From NCBI GenBank assembly GCA_965242565.1, contig OZ251457.1:868001-932000 (forward strand): a stretch of 64,000 bases of DNA, given 5' to 3'. Under the pieces are notes generated by a model. That model made no database searches. It worked only from the letters and a program-made list of their open reading frames with translations, and was not told where the DNA came from. Positions 16,651 to 25,402 of the stretch are shown here, one piece after another. This stretch comes from CATQGW01 sp965242565. Lineage in GTDB: Bacteria; Chloroflexota; Dehalococcoidia; Bin125. The translations under genes were made by a program, and so were the position numbers. Positions within the stretch are counted from its first letter, which is position 1. Every line of letters begins with the position of its first letter.

Positions 16651-16749
16651 TGGAGTTTCCTTTGCCAGCGCCAGTGTACGCGCCGATCGGCTTAGATGCT
16701 GCGCGCGCCCGCGCGCCCGCGCGGCCTTGCCGAATGTTGCGCGTTGAAC

Positions 16750-17430
16750 TTAACCGCCGAGCAGGTCCGGGCGGCGCTCGCGGGTGCGCTCGATCTGCTG
16801 CTCGCGCCGCCAGCGCTCAATCGCGGCGTGGTCGCCGCTGAGCAGGATCGGCGGCGCGCGCCAGCCGCGAAACTCCGCCGGGCGCGTGTAGTGCGGATAC
16901 TCCAGCAGCGATGGTTCGCTGAACGACTCGTCGAGCGCCGACTGATCGCAGCCCAGCACGCCGGGCTGGAGTCGCACTACGGCGTCGACCAGCACCGCCG
17001 CGGCCGGCTCGCCGCCGCTCAGCACGTAGTCGCCAATCGAGATTTCGTCGTCGGCCAGATGCTGGCGCACCCGCTCATCGATTCCCTCATAGCGGGCGCA
17101 GAGCAGGATCAGGCGATCCTCGGAAGCCAACCGCCGCACAAGCGCCTGATCCAGGCGCGCTCCCTGCGGCGTGAGCAGCACGGCGCGCCCCGGCAACCCG
17201 CGCTCGCGCAGATGCTCGACGGCGCGGAACCACGGTTCGGGCCGCATCACCATCCCGGGCCCGCCGCCGTAGGATGGGGCGTCGACCGTGCGATGGCGAT
17301 CCGTTGTGTAGTCGCGCAGGTTGTGCAGCCGCAGGCCGACGCGCCCGGCCTCCCGGGCGCGTCGGATGATGCTCGCATCGAACGCTCCTGCGAACAGCTC
17401 CGGGAAGAGCGTCAGGATGTCGATCCGCAT
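16750..17430 (-). CDS. trmD: tRNA (guanine-N1)-methyltransferase
   Basis: 226 residues of the SPOUT family. Modifies G37 of tRNAs to prevent frameshifting. The landmarks are MRIDILTLFPELF, LRDYTTDRHRTVDA, PSYGGGPGMVM, LLCARYEGIDERV and the trefoil-knot loop SIGDYVLSGGEPAA. The start at 17430 gives the conserved N terminus; the frame is open further into the ftsZ end but unconserved. It starts 34 bp after the ftsZ stop and may be read from the division operon. Confidence 0.96.
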   Translation of the reverse strand: MRIDILTLFPELFAGAFDASIIRRAREAGRVGLRLHNLRDYTTDRHRTVDAPSYGGGPGMVMRPEPWFRAVEHLRERGLPGRAVLLTPQGARLDQALVRRLASEDRLILLCARYEGIDERVRQHLADDEISIGDYVLSGGEPAAAVLVDAVVRLQPGVLGCDQSALDESFSEPSLLEYPHYTRPAEFRGWRAPPILLSGDHAAIERWRREQQIERTRERRPDLLGG

Positions 17431-17464
17431 GGCGTGGTCTGGCGCGGTCGCGGCTTTGCCCTGC

Positions 17465-18616
17465 TCAGCCCGAGCTCCAGGCCCGCTCGTTTCCGTTTCC
17501 GTTCGCCGTCGCATCCCAGCGATCCTGCGAGGCGACCGCCGGGGCGCTCTCGCGCCGCCGCAGAAACGCCGGCGTGGCAAAGTCCGAGTTCGCCCCCATG
17601 TCCAGTTCATCGAGCAGGTTCGCCGACCAGTCGTTGCGCGCCATCGCCGGAAACTCGCTCTCCTGCTGCGACGGAAAGCCGGTCGCCACGACCGTGATCT
17701 GCACATCGTTGCCCAGCTCCGGGTCGATCGTGGTGCCCATGATGATTTCGGCGTTGTGGTCGACCATGTTCTGGATCACCTCGGCGGCGTCGTTCAGCTC
17801 GAACATACCCAGATCGCCGGACGAGGTGATGTTGTAGAGCACCCGCGTGGCGCCCTCGACGGTGGTTTCGAGCAGCGGGCTGCGGACGGCCTGCTGGGCG
17901 GCCTGCACGGCGCGCTCCTCGCCGCTGCCGCGGCCGATCGCCATCAGCGCGTGCCCGCCGCAGCCCATCACCTTCTTCACGTCGTTGAAGTCGAGGTTGA
18001 TCTGGCCGGGCATCGTGATCACGTCGGAGATGCCCTGGATACCGTGGCGCAGCACATCGTCGGCTTTGTGGAACGCTTCCACCACCGTCACGCTGCGGTC
18101 TTCGGGGTCCAACAGCCGCTGGTTTGGGATCACGATCACCGTGTCGGCGTGCTGCTCAATTCGCTCGATTCCCTCTTGGGCGACCTCTGCGCGCCTGACG
18201 CCCTCGAACTCGAAGGGGCGAGTGACGACGGCGATGGTCAGCGCGCCGCAGCGCTTGGCGGCTTCCGCCACCACGGGCGCGGCGCCGGTGCCGGTGCCGC
18301 CGCCCATGCCGGCGGCGATGAAGACCATGTCGACGCCTTTGAAGTGGCCGACCAGCTCTTCGCGGCTTTCCTCGGCGGCCTTCGCGCCGCGCTCCGGATC
18401 GCCGCCCACGCCCAGACCGCCCGACTCCACATCGCCGATGCGGATGCTGATCGGGGCCCGTGTGTGCTCCAGCTGTTGCGCGTCGGTATTGACCGCGAGG
18501 AAATGCACGCCGCGGATCTGGGCCTCGATCATTCGGTTCACGGCGTTGCAGCCGCCGCCGCCCACGCCGACGACTTTGATCGGCGGCACTCCATCGGTCG
18601 GAATTCGCTGCTGCAT
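17465..18616 (-). CDS. ftsZ: cell division protein FtsZ
   Basis: The tubulin-like GTPase that forms the division ring. 383 residues with KVVGVGGGGCNAVNRMIE, the tubulin signature AGMGGGTGTGAAPVV near residue 103, and the synergy-loop region further on. The C-terminal peptide FATPAFLRRRES looks like the conserved FtsA/SepF-binding tail, followed by a short Gly/Asn-rich end. ATG 18616 has GAGAGGAA upstream. An upstream in-frame ATG at 18712 would add 32 unconserved residues. It is last in the mur/fts cluster, directly after ftsA. Confidence 0.97.
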   Translation of the reverse strand: MQQRIPTDGVPPIKVVGVGGGGCNAVNRMIEAQIRGVHFLAVNTDAQQLEHTRAPISIRIGDVESGGLGVGGDPERGAKAAEESREELVGHFKGVDMVFIAAGMGGGTGTGAAPVVAEAAKRCGALTIAVVTRPFEFEGVRRAEVAQEGIERIEQHADTVIVIPNQRLLDPEDRSVTVVEAFHKADDVLRHGIQGISDVITMPGQINLDFNDVKKVMGCGGHALMAIGRGSGEERAVQAAQQAVRSPLLETTVEGATRVLYNITSSGDLGMFELNDAAEVIQNMVDHNAEIIMGTTIDPELGNDVQITVVATGFPSQQESEFPAMARNDWSANLLDELDMGANSDFATPAFLRRRESAPAVASQDRWDATANGNGNERAWSSG

Positions 18617-18711
18617 CGCATTCCTCTCATCGTTGCGGGGCTCCCGCCCCATCGCTGGTTGCCGCGTGCGCCTCGTGTCGGCACCCGCGCATACACCGCT
18701 CGATTCAGTCA

Positions 18712-19962
18712 TCAGCTCGGCAGGAAGACCCTCCCGAAGTTCAGCGCTCCGCGCATCAGCCCGCCCAGGCCAGGCGCGTCGCGCCGCGAGGGAGCGCGCC
18801 GCGCCGCGGTGGGCGCGCCGCCCGTCTCAGCCGCCCAGCGCAACAAACCCAACGTGGAGACCGCCGCGCTGTTCGAGACCTGGTCGGACAGGCCGTAGAG
18901 ATCGCCCGGCTGCGCCACGCGCGTGGGCGCGCGGCTCAGCCCTTCGAAGAGCTCCGCCGCGCCGGGCAACTCGCTGCCACCGCCGCAGAGCACTATGCCG
19001 CCGTTCAGTCGGCCGTCCAGCTTCGCCCGCTTCAGCGTCTTCAGCACCATCGCGCTGATCTCGGCTACCCGGGCGTGGACGATCTCCGCGATCAGCCGCC
19101 GCGAGATCTCGCGGTCCCGCTGGTCGTCGAAGCCGTCCAGTGAGACTGCTTCGTCGGCTACGAGCTCCGGCAGAGCGTGTCCGTAGTTGATTTTCGCCGC
19201 CTCGGCGACCTCGGCCGGCGCGCGCAGCCCGACCATCAGATCGCGCGTCACGAACGCGCCGCCGAGCGGCAGCGAGGCCGTGAAGGCAATCGCGCCGTCG
19301 AGGTAGGCCGTAATGTCCGTCGTGCCTGCACCGAGGTCCACGACCGCTGCGCCTTCGACGGCCTCTTCGCGCCGCAGCACATACTGCGAGCCGACCACCG
19401 GCTGGGCCGCCACCATTTCCACATCCACCCCGGCCGAGGTCACGCATTGCACCGCGTTCTGCACTGCGCCCCGCGAGGCCGTGACCAGATGCATCTCCAC
19501 ATCCAGCCGCTGCCCATGCATGCCGCGCGGGTCCGCCACCCGATCCTGCCCATCGACCACGTAGAAGCGCGGGATCGCGTGCAGAATGGTGCGCGACGAA
19601 TCCAGCGTTACCGCCCGCCCCGCGTCGATTACGCGCTGCATGTCCTCGTCGCAAATCTGGATGTCGATGTCGGGAATCGCCACCACGCCGCGGTTGTTGC
19701 GGGACTCGAGATGCGGTCCGGTGACGGCGACCGAGGCGGAGAGGATTTGCCGCCCGGACGATCGCTCGGCCTGCTCGACCGATGCGGTGATCGCCCGCGT
19801 CGCGTCGGCGACATGGTTGATCTGACCGCGATCGACGCCGGCCGAGGGCGCGATTCCCACGCCCAAGATTTGCAGCGCTCCGTGCTCGTTCGCTTCGCCG
19901 ACCACCGTGGTGATTCGGCTGCTGCCGAGGTCCACTGCGGCAAGAGGTTGATATCCGGGCAT
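18712..19962 (-). CDS. ftsA: cell division protein FtsA
   Basis: An actin-like ATPase that tethers FtsZ to the membrane. 416 residues: phosphate-1 loop AVDLGSSRITTVVGEAN, the SHS2-like 1C domain at about 80-160, phosphate-2 DLGAGTTDITAYLDGAI near 205, adenosine motif GGIVLCGGGSELPG near 330. The C terminus (LGGLMRGALNFGRVFLPS) could be the amphipathic membrane helix. ATG at 19962 follows a GGGAG site. The ATPase core and tail place it as FtsA rather than MreB or DnaK. Confidence 0.95.
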   Translation of the reverse strand: MPGYQPLAAVDLGSSRITTVVGEANEHGALQILGVGIAPSAGVDRGQINHVADATRAITASVEQAERSSGRQILSASVAVTGPHLESRNNRGVVAIPDIDIQICDEDMQRVIDAGRAVTLDSSRTILHAIPRFYVVDGQDRVADPRGMHGQRLDVEMHLVTASRGAVQNAVQCVTSAGVDVEMVAAQPVVGSQYVLRREEAVEGAAVVDLGAGTTDITAYLDGAIAFTASLPLGGAFVTRDLMVGLRAPAEVAEAAKINYGHALPELVADEAVSLDGFDDQRDREISRRLIAEIVHARVAEISAMVLKTLKRAKLDGRLNGGIVLCGGGSELPGAAELFEGLSRAPTRVAQPGDLYGLSDQVSNSAAVSTLGLLRWAAETGGAPTAARRAPSRRDAPGLGGLMRGALNFGRVFLPS

Positions 19963-20000
19963 ATTGCTGCGATCTCCCTCTCCAGGTCTGCTCAGCTGCG

Positions 20001-20867
20001 CTAGCGGCGGTCGATCCGCACGGCGCGGCCGACGTTCAGTCCGATTTCCACGCGGGGGCGCAAGCCGAAGCGCAGGTCCGCGAACATCAGCGGCTCGCTG
20101 CGGCTGCGCGCCTCCTGCTCCAGCTGGGTCCACACGCCGTATTTGAACTCGAAGCCCTCGGCGTCGCCGAAGATGATCTCGCCGTGTTGGGTCACGACCG
20201 TGAGTCCAGTGCTCTGGGCCCACTCGTAGGACACGATGCCCGGCAGGTCCGTCGGCGCGCCGCGCTCGTGGATTTGACTCACGAGCTGCACCGCCGTGGT
20301 GTCCACGCGCGCGCCGGCGCGGAGCGCCGGCAACGCAGACACCTGATGTACCACCGGTCCGTCAGCGGGCGGTGCGACCCCTTCGAGGATCACGCCCTCA
20401 GCGTCTATTGCCCACACGATGTTGTCGGCCCGCCACCGGCCCCATGGCCTGCGCTCTACTATGACCACTTCGATCCCGTTTGGCCAACGCCTGGCAACGC
20501 TCGCGTTATGGATCATCGGCTGGTTTACGATCCGTTGCCGCGCGGCTTCCAGATCCACGCGCAGGATGTTTTCCCCCTGCAGCCCCGTGAGCTGGGCGAT
20601 TGCCTGCGGGCTGACCGTTTCCGCGCCGCTGACCCGCACCTGCTTCACCTCCATCAGCGGCGAGTTGAGCACCACGACGCCGAGCGCCAGCAGGCCCAGC
20701 GCGAACAGCGCCACAATCAGGCGCGGCCATGACGGGCGCCGCCGCAACAGACGCAGCGTGGGCCGCCCCAAACGCCGCCCCAGACGCCGCCGGCGCGCCG
20801 GCTGATCCGGCGTCGGCTCATCCGCCGGCTGTGGCGTGAGCAGCGTCACTGTCCGCCTCCTCCGCAT
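20001..20867 (-). CDS. ftsQ: cell division protein FtsQ (POTRA-domain)
   Basis: 288 residues. A very basic cytoplasmic stretch (about 1-45, RRRRLGRRLGRP) is followed by one membrane helix (about 48-68, LIVALFALGLLALGVVVL) and a POTRA domain (MEVKQVRVSGAETVSPQAIA, GENILRVDLEAARQRI, ASVARRWPNGIEVVIVERRP). The beta domain ends at FGLRPRVEIGLNVG. It joins FtsL and FtsB-like proteins in the divisome. The start overlaps the ddl end by 22 bases. Confidence 0.92.
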   Translation of the reverse strand: MRRRRTVTLLTPQPADEPTPDQPARRRRLGRRLGRPTLRLLRRRPSWPRLIVALFALGLLALGVVVLNSPLMEVKQVRVSGAETVSPQAIAQLTGLQGENILRVDLEAARQRIVNQPMIHNASVARRWPNGIEVVIVERRPWGRWRADNIVWAIDAEGVILEGVAPPADGPVVHQVSALPALRAGARVDTTAVQLVSQIHERGAPTDLPGIVSYEWAQSTGLTVVTQHGEIIFGDAEGFEFKYGVWTQLEQEARSRSEPLMFADLRFGLRPRVEIGLNVGRAVRIDRR

Positions 20868-21982
20868 CGCGCGCGTTCAAGCGCCAAATCCACCAGTCGC
20901 GTCACGAGCTCGCGGAACGACAGACCGCACGCCTCCCAGAGCCGCGGATACATACTGGCGCTGGTGAAACCCGGGATCGTGTTGAGTTCTCCCAGCCATA
21001 GCTCGCCCTGCCGCGAGAGCAGGAAGTCGGCCCGCGCCATGCCCGCGGCGCCGACCGCCTCGAACGCGGCCAGCGAGTAGGCGCGGATCCGCGCCGCCAG
21101 CTCCGGCTCCAACTCGGCGGGCACGATCAGCTCGGTGCGCGGATCTTCGTATTTGGCGACGTAGTCGTAGAAGCTGCGCGCGGTGCGAATCTCGCCCAGC
21201 ACCGAAGCTGCGGGCCGCGCATTGCCCAGGATGGCGCACTCGATCTCGCGTGCGTCGGTCATCGCGCGCTCGACCAACGCCGTGCGGTCGCACTCAAACG
21301 CGGCGCGGAACGCATCGGCCAGCTCTTCGCGCGATTCCACGCGCGTCGCGCCAATGCTGGAGCCGCCGCTGGACGGTTTGACGAAGAGCGGATAGCCGAG
21401 CTCGGCCGCGCCGCGCTGGGCCGCCAGCGGATCCTGCCGCCAACTGACCAGCGGCACCGCGAGCGAGGGGGCGACGGGGATGCCGGCGGCGGCGAAGATC
21501 GGTTTTGAGGCCGCCTTGTTCATCGCCAGCGCCGACGCCGCCACGCCCGGCCCCACATGCGGAATTCCCAGTGTTTCGAGAAATCCCTGCAACACCCCGT
21601 CCTCGCCCCAAGTCCCGTGTACGAGCGGGAACGCCGCGTCGCAGTCGGCCAGCGCCGACGCCGCCTCGCGCGCGCTGAGCGGCTGTCGAAGCGCGACCTG
21701 CTCGGGCGCGCCGGCCTCAATCCGCGAGAGCAGCGCTGCGCCCTCTTGGGGTGACGACCAGCGTGCGTTGCGCGTCACCGCCAGGGGAAGCACGCGCCAG
21801 CGCTGCGGATCGGCGGCGGCGATCACCGCGCGCGCGGAGCGAACGCTGATGGTGTGCTCGACGGACGGACCGCCGAAGATGACGGCCAGCGTCGCCCTGC
21901 CGTGCGTTTTGCCGCGCGTTTTGCCGCGCGTCCTGTCGGGTGCTATGTCGCGTGTTGTGTCGCGTGTGTGGGTATCGGTCAT
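20846..21982 (-). CDS. ddl: D-alanine--D-alanine ligase
   Basis: An ATP-grasp enzyme making D-Ala-D-Ala for peptidoglycan. 378 residues: FGGPSVEHTISVRSA near 36, GTWGEDGVLQGFLETLGI, KPSSGGSSIGATRV near 215 (ATP-grasp loop), and ELNTIPGFTSASMYP near 340. ATG 21982 overlaps the murB stop as ATGA. An odd feature is the N-terminal extension (residues about 4-28): six four-residue repeats of the type xTRD/xTRG, encoded by a 12 bp tandem repeat at 21900-21971. Confidence 0.95.
   Translation of the reverse strand: MTDTHTRDTTRDIAPDRTRGKTRGKTHGRATLAVIFGGPSVEHTISVRSARAVIAAADPQRWRVLPLAVTRNARWSSPQEGAALLSRIEAGAPEQVALRQPLSAREAASALADCDAAFPLVHGTWGEDGVLQGFLETLGIPHVGPGVAASALAMNKAASKPIFAAAGIPVAPSLAVPLVSWRQDPLAAQRGAAELGYPLFVKPSSGGSSIGATRVESREELADAFRAAFECDRTALVERAMTDAREIECAILGNARPAASVLGEIRTARSFYDYVAKYEDPRTELIVPAELEPELAARIRAYSLAAFEAVGAAGMARADFLLSRQGELWLGELNTIPGFTSASMYPRLWEACGLSFRELVTRLVDLALERARCGGGGQ
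21900..21971. repeat. 12-bp tandem repeat at the 5' end of ddl
   Basis: Six imperfect 12-mers, the clearest being CCGCGCGTTTTG. Because the unit is a multiple of three, each copy encodes four residues of the Ddl N terminus; slippage would change the length without breaking the frame. Confidence 0.7.
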
Positions 21983-22902
21983 GCGAATCCCTCGCCAACG
22001 CTGGTGAGTTCCGGCTCCAGCTCCACGCCGAACCGCTCGCGCACTCGTTCCTGCGCGGCGCGGATCAGCGCCGTCATGTCGGCTGCCGTCGCGCCGCCGA
22101 CATTCATGAAGTAGTTGCAGTGCTCCGGGCTGATTTGCGCGCCGCCGATTCGGTGTCCGCGCAGCCCAACCGCGTCGATCAGTTCCCAGGCCCGCCGTCC
22201 GGGCGGATTGCGGAACGTCGAGCCGCCGCTCAGACCGCGCGGCGCGGAGCTTTTGCGCTGTTCGGCGATTTCGTCGATCAGCGCTGCGCTCCGCTCGGCG
22301 TCGCCGCGCTCCAAGCGAAACCGAACGCGAGTTACGATCCAGTCCTCCAGCAGCCCGCGCGTGAAATCGCTGCGACGGTAGTCGAGATGCAGCTCTTCGC
22401 GCCCGAGCCGCCGCGTCTCGCCGGACGGGTCGATGCAATCGATATCGACCAGCACATCGCGCAGGCAGCCGCCGTAGGCTCCCGCGTTGTAGACCACGGC
22501 CCCGCCCATCGAACCCGGTATTCCCTCGGCCCACTCGATTCCGGTCCAGCCGGCCGGGCTGAGCTTGCGCGAGACTCGCGTAAACAGCGCGCCGGCGTCG
22601 GCCTCGAGCACCGCCCACTCCACGCCGCGGCGGGACGCGGGCGCGTCCGGCGCTCGGCCGTTTTGTTGGATGACCAGACCGCGAATCCCGCGATCGCCGA
22701 CCAGTGTGTTGGTACCCGCACCGAGCACGACTACGGGGCAGCCTTCCTCGCGGGCCGCTCGCAGCGCCGTCTCCAGTGTCTCGTTCGACTCCACCGCCAG
22801 AAACCAATCGGCCGGACCGCCGATGTTCAGGAAGGTATGTGCGGCCAACGGCTGATTGCGTTGAGCTCCATAGCAGCGCAGCAGGTTGGCGAACGCGCTC
22901 AC
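21979..22902 (-). CDS. murB: UDP-N-acetylenolpyruvoylglucosamine reductase
   Basis: FAD enzyme reducing UDP-GlcNAc-enolpyruvate to UDP-MurNAc. About 307 residues with HTFLNIGGPADWFL, VVLGAGTNTLVGDRGIRGLV, GIEWAEGIPGSMGGAVVYN (FAD-binding), LSGGSTFRNPPG and GGAQISPEHCNYFMNVG, which matches the catalytic Glu/His region. A GTG at 22902 overlaps the murC stop (GTGA) with GGAGG just upstream; ATG at 22920 inside murC is the alternative. Confidence 0.94.
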   Translation of the reverse strand: MSAFANLLRCYGAQRNQPLAAHTFLNIGGPADWFLAVESNETLETALRAAREEGCPVVVLGAGTNTLVGDRGIRGLVIQQNGRAPDAPASRRGVEWAVLEADAGALFTRVSRKLSPAGWTGIEWAEGIPGSMGGAVVYNAGAYGGCLRDVLVDIDCIDPSGETRRLGREELHLDYRRSDFTRGLLEDWIVTRVRFRLERGDAERSAALIDEIAEQRKSSAPRGLSGGSTFRNPPGRRAWELIDAVGLRGHRIGGAQISPEHCNYFMNVGGATAADMTALIRAAQERVRERFGVELEPELTSVGEGFA

Positions 22903-24314
22903 GACCGCGCCTCCAGGCATTCCAGAATGAGCGGTCCCGCCGCGTCCACATCGCCCGCCCCCACTGTAACCACTACGTCGCCCGCGCGCGCGGCCTCGGC
23001 GACGACCGCAGCCGCCGCCGCCACGGATCCGGCGTATGTCGTATCACCGTGATCAAGCCGTCCCGCCAGCTGCCGCGCTGTCAGCCCGGCCTCAGGACTC
23101 TCGCGCGCCGCGTAGGTATCGCACAGAAACAGGCGATCAACGCCGTCGAAGCAGCGGCTGAAGCCGTCGAGCAAGTAGCGCGAGCGGCTGTAGGTGTGCG
23201 GCTGGAAAAGCAGCACCAGGCGGCGTTCGGCGTAGCGCTCGCGCAGCGCGCCGATCGTGGCGGCGATCTCCGTGGGGTGATGCGCGTAGTCGTCCAGCAC
23301 CAGCACGCCCGCGGTCTCTCCGTGCGCCTGAAAGCGACGCGCCACGCCGCGAAAATCGGCCAGCGCCGCCGAGGCGGCGCGCGGATCGAAGCCGGCCGCC
23401 GACAACGCCGCCAGTGCGGCCAGCGCGTTTTGCACATTGAACGCGCCCGGTACGCGCAGCTGCGCTTCCCACGCCTCGCCCGCCGGCGGAAGGATTCGAT
23501 GGCGCGTCGACTGCGCCGAGCGTCCGATAATCTCCGCCCGCCAATCTGCGGCCTGGCACAAGCCGACTGTCACGACCGCGACATCGCTCCGCTCCGCCGT
23601 TAACCGTTCGGCAACCGTGCGCGCCGACGGCGAGTCGGCGCCGACGATCAGCGTTCCGCCTGGACGCAGCGTTCGAGCGTAGATTAGGAACGCTTCTTCG
23701 AGCTGCTCGGCGGTTCCGTAGTAATCGAGGTGGTCCGGCTCGACGTTGGTGATCAGCGCGATGCGCGGCGCGTAGTGGTGAAACGCGCGCCCGTATTCGT
23801 CGGCTTCCAGAATCAGCCACGGATCCGTACCGCGCATCGCGTGGCGGTCCAGGTCGGCGGTCTCGCCGCCGAGCACGTAGCCGATATCGCGTGCGGAGGC
23901 GCGGGCGGCGACGGCGAGCATCGCCGTGGTGGTCGTCTTGCCGTGCGCGCCGCCGACCGCGATCACTTCGCGTCCCTCCGCCACCTCCGCGAGCAGTTCG
24001 GCGCGCGTCAGGAGCGGCGTTCCCGCTGCTTCCGCGGCGGCGATCTCCGGATGCGTCGTCGGCACCGCGACGGTGCGCACCACGCGATCCATCCCTGCTA
24101 CGTGCGCGGCGTCGTGCCCAATTCGGATCTCCGCGCCGCGCTCGCGCAGCGGTTGCAAAATCGGCGTGTCGGCCCGGTCGCAGCCGCTCACTTCCAGGCC
24201 GTCGTCGAGCAGAATGTGCGCCAGCGCGCTCATGTGAATGCCGCCGACGCCGACGAAGTGGACGCACCCGTTCTGGCCACCCAGGCGACTCGTGCGGGTT
24301 ACGGCGCGACTCAC
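22899..24314 (-). CDS. murC: UDP-N-acetylmuramate--L-alanine ligase
   Basis: Adds the first residue of the peptidoglycan stem peptide. 471 residues: Rossmann N terminus VHFVGVGGIHMSALAHIL, P-loop GGAHGKTTTTAML near 118, ILEADEYGRAF, TNVEPDHLDYYG, and LDDYAHHPTEIAATI, the MurC/Mpl signature. GTG start at 24314 forms a GTGA overlap with the murG stop. The short ending and operon position argue for MurC rather than the recycling ligase Mpl. Confidence 0.95.
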   Translation of the reverse strand: MSRAVTRTSRLGGQNGCVHFVGVGGIHMSALAHILLDDGLEVSGCDRADTPILQPLRERGAEIRIGHDAAHVAGMDRVVRTVAVPTTHPEIAAAEAAGTPLLTRAELLAEVAEGREVIAVGGAHGKTTTTAMLAVAARASARDIGYVLGGETADLDRHAMRGTDPWLILEADEYGRAFHHYAPRIALITNVEPDHLDYYGTAEQLEEAFLIYARTLRPGGTLIVGADSPSARTVAERLTAERSDVAVVTVGLCQAADWRAEIIGRSAQSTRHRILPPAGEAWEAQLRVPGAFNVQNALAALAALSAAGFDPRAASAALADFRGVARRFQAHGETAGVLVLDDYAHHPTEIAATIGALRERYAERRLVLLFQPHTYSRSRYLLDGFSRCFDGVDRLFLCDTYAARESPEAGLTARQLAGRLDHGDTTYAGSVAAAAAVVAEAARAGDVVVTVGAGDVDAAGPLILECLEARS

Positions 24315-25402
24315 GGCGCAAACTCCAGCAGTACGCGGGCGATCGCCTCCGCGCCGTCCAGCCGCCGCATCGCCAGCACGCTCTCGCGCATCGTTTGCAG
24401 CTGTTCCGGATCCCGCAGAATTGCGGTCGTCGCTCCGAACAGGTCCGTTTCGACCTGTTCGTTATCGACGATGACCGCTGCGCCGGCGTCGCGCAGCGCC
24501 TCGGCGTTGAAGCGCTGATGCCCGCCCGCCTCGTCGATCGGCGCGAGCACCGCCGGCAGCCCCGCTGCGGGATACTCGCCGATCACCGACGCGCCGGCGC
24601 GCGAGATCGCCAGATCGCAGGCCGCCATCGCCAGCGGCATATCGTCGGAGAGATAGGAATAGAGCCGGTAGCGGCTGGCGAGGCGCGGCTCCAGCTGTTC
24701 GCGCAGCGCGTTCAGCCGCCCGTACTCCACCTCGCCCGAAATGTGGATCAGCTGCGCGGTTTCCAGCCATTCAGCCAGGCGATCGGCGATCACGCCGTTG
24801 ATTCGCTGCGCGCCGCGCACCGCGCCCGTGACCAGCAGGGCCGGCCCGCCGTTGAGCTGGAAGTGCGCGCGCGCGAGCGGCTGGTCGAGGTTCCGGAAGC
24901 CGTCGCGGATCGGATAGCCGGTCACTACTGCGCGGTCGCCGTAACGCGGAACCGCGCTCTCGTGCGTGACGCAGGCCCGCGTCGCCAGGGGCGCGAGCAT
25001 GCGCAGGGCCCAGCCCGGCGCTACGTCGGGCTGAAACAACACGATCGGACGCCGCATCAGCCAGGCGGCGACGCCGACCGGCGCGCTCACGTAGCCGCCC
25101 GTGAGAAACACGGCGTGCGGGCGAAAGCGCCGAATTGCGCCGAGCGCGTCGAACACGCCTACGCCCGCCGTGGCGGCCGAAACCGCCTGGCTGGCCGGGT
25201 TGCGCCCGCGCACCGCCCGCGCGGCGACCGGCGCAAACGGTATGCCCGCCGAAGCCGCGAGCTCTGATTCGATCCCCGCCGCCGCTCCCGCAAAGAGAAA
25301 CTCAGCGGGCTGATCGGCCACGCGCTCCAACACCGACGCCACCGCGAGCGCGGGGAATACATGCCCGCCGCTGCCGCCTCCGGCCAGCAGTACGCGCATC
25401 AT
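24311..25402 (-). CDS. murG: UDP-GlcNAc--undecaprenyl-PP-MurNAc-pentapeptide GlcNAc transferase
   Basis: A GT-B glycosyltransferase making lipid II at the inner membrane face. 363 residues: LLAGGGSGGHVFPALAV at the N terminus (G loop 1), VFLTGGYVSAPVGVAAWL (G loop 2), and the donor-binding SRAGASVIGEYPAAGLPAVL near 268 with DEAGGHQRFNAEAL. Overlaps the ftsW stop by four bases. Confidence 0.95.
   Translation of the reverse strand: MMRVLLAGGGSGGHVFPALAVASVLERVADQPAEFLFAGAAAGIESELAASAGIPFAPVAARAVRGRNPASQAVSAATAGVGVFDALGAIRRFRPHAVFLTGGYVSAPVGVAAWLMRRPIVLFQPDVAPGWALRMLAPLATRACVTHESAVPRYGDRAVVTGYPIRDGFRNLDQPLARAHFQLNGGPALLVTGAVRGAQRINGVIADRLAEWLETAQLIHISGEVEYGRLNALREQLEPRLASRYRLYSYLSDDMPLAMAACDLAISRAGASVIGEYPAAGLPAVLAPIDEAGGHQRFNAEALRDAGAAVIVDNEQVETDLFGATTAILRDPEQLQTMRESVLAMRRLDGAEAIARVLLEFAP

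Noticed and set aside
18616..18712. Upstream ATG of ftsZ adding 32 residues
   Set aside because: The added part is unconserved, and ATG 18616 has a good ribosome site and gives the family N terminus.
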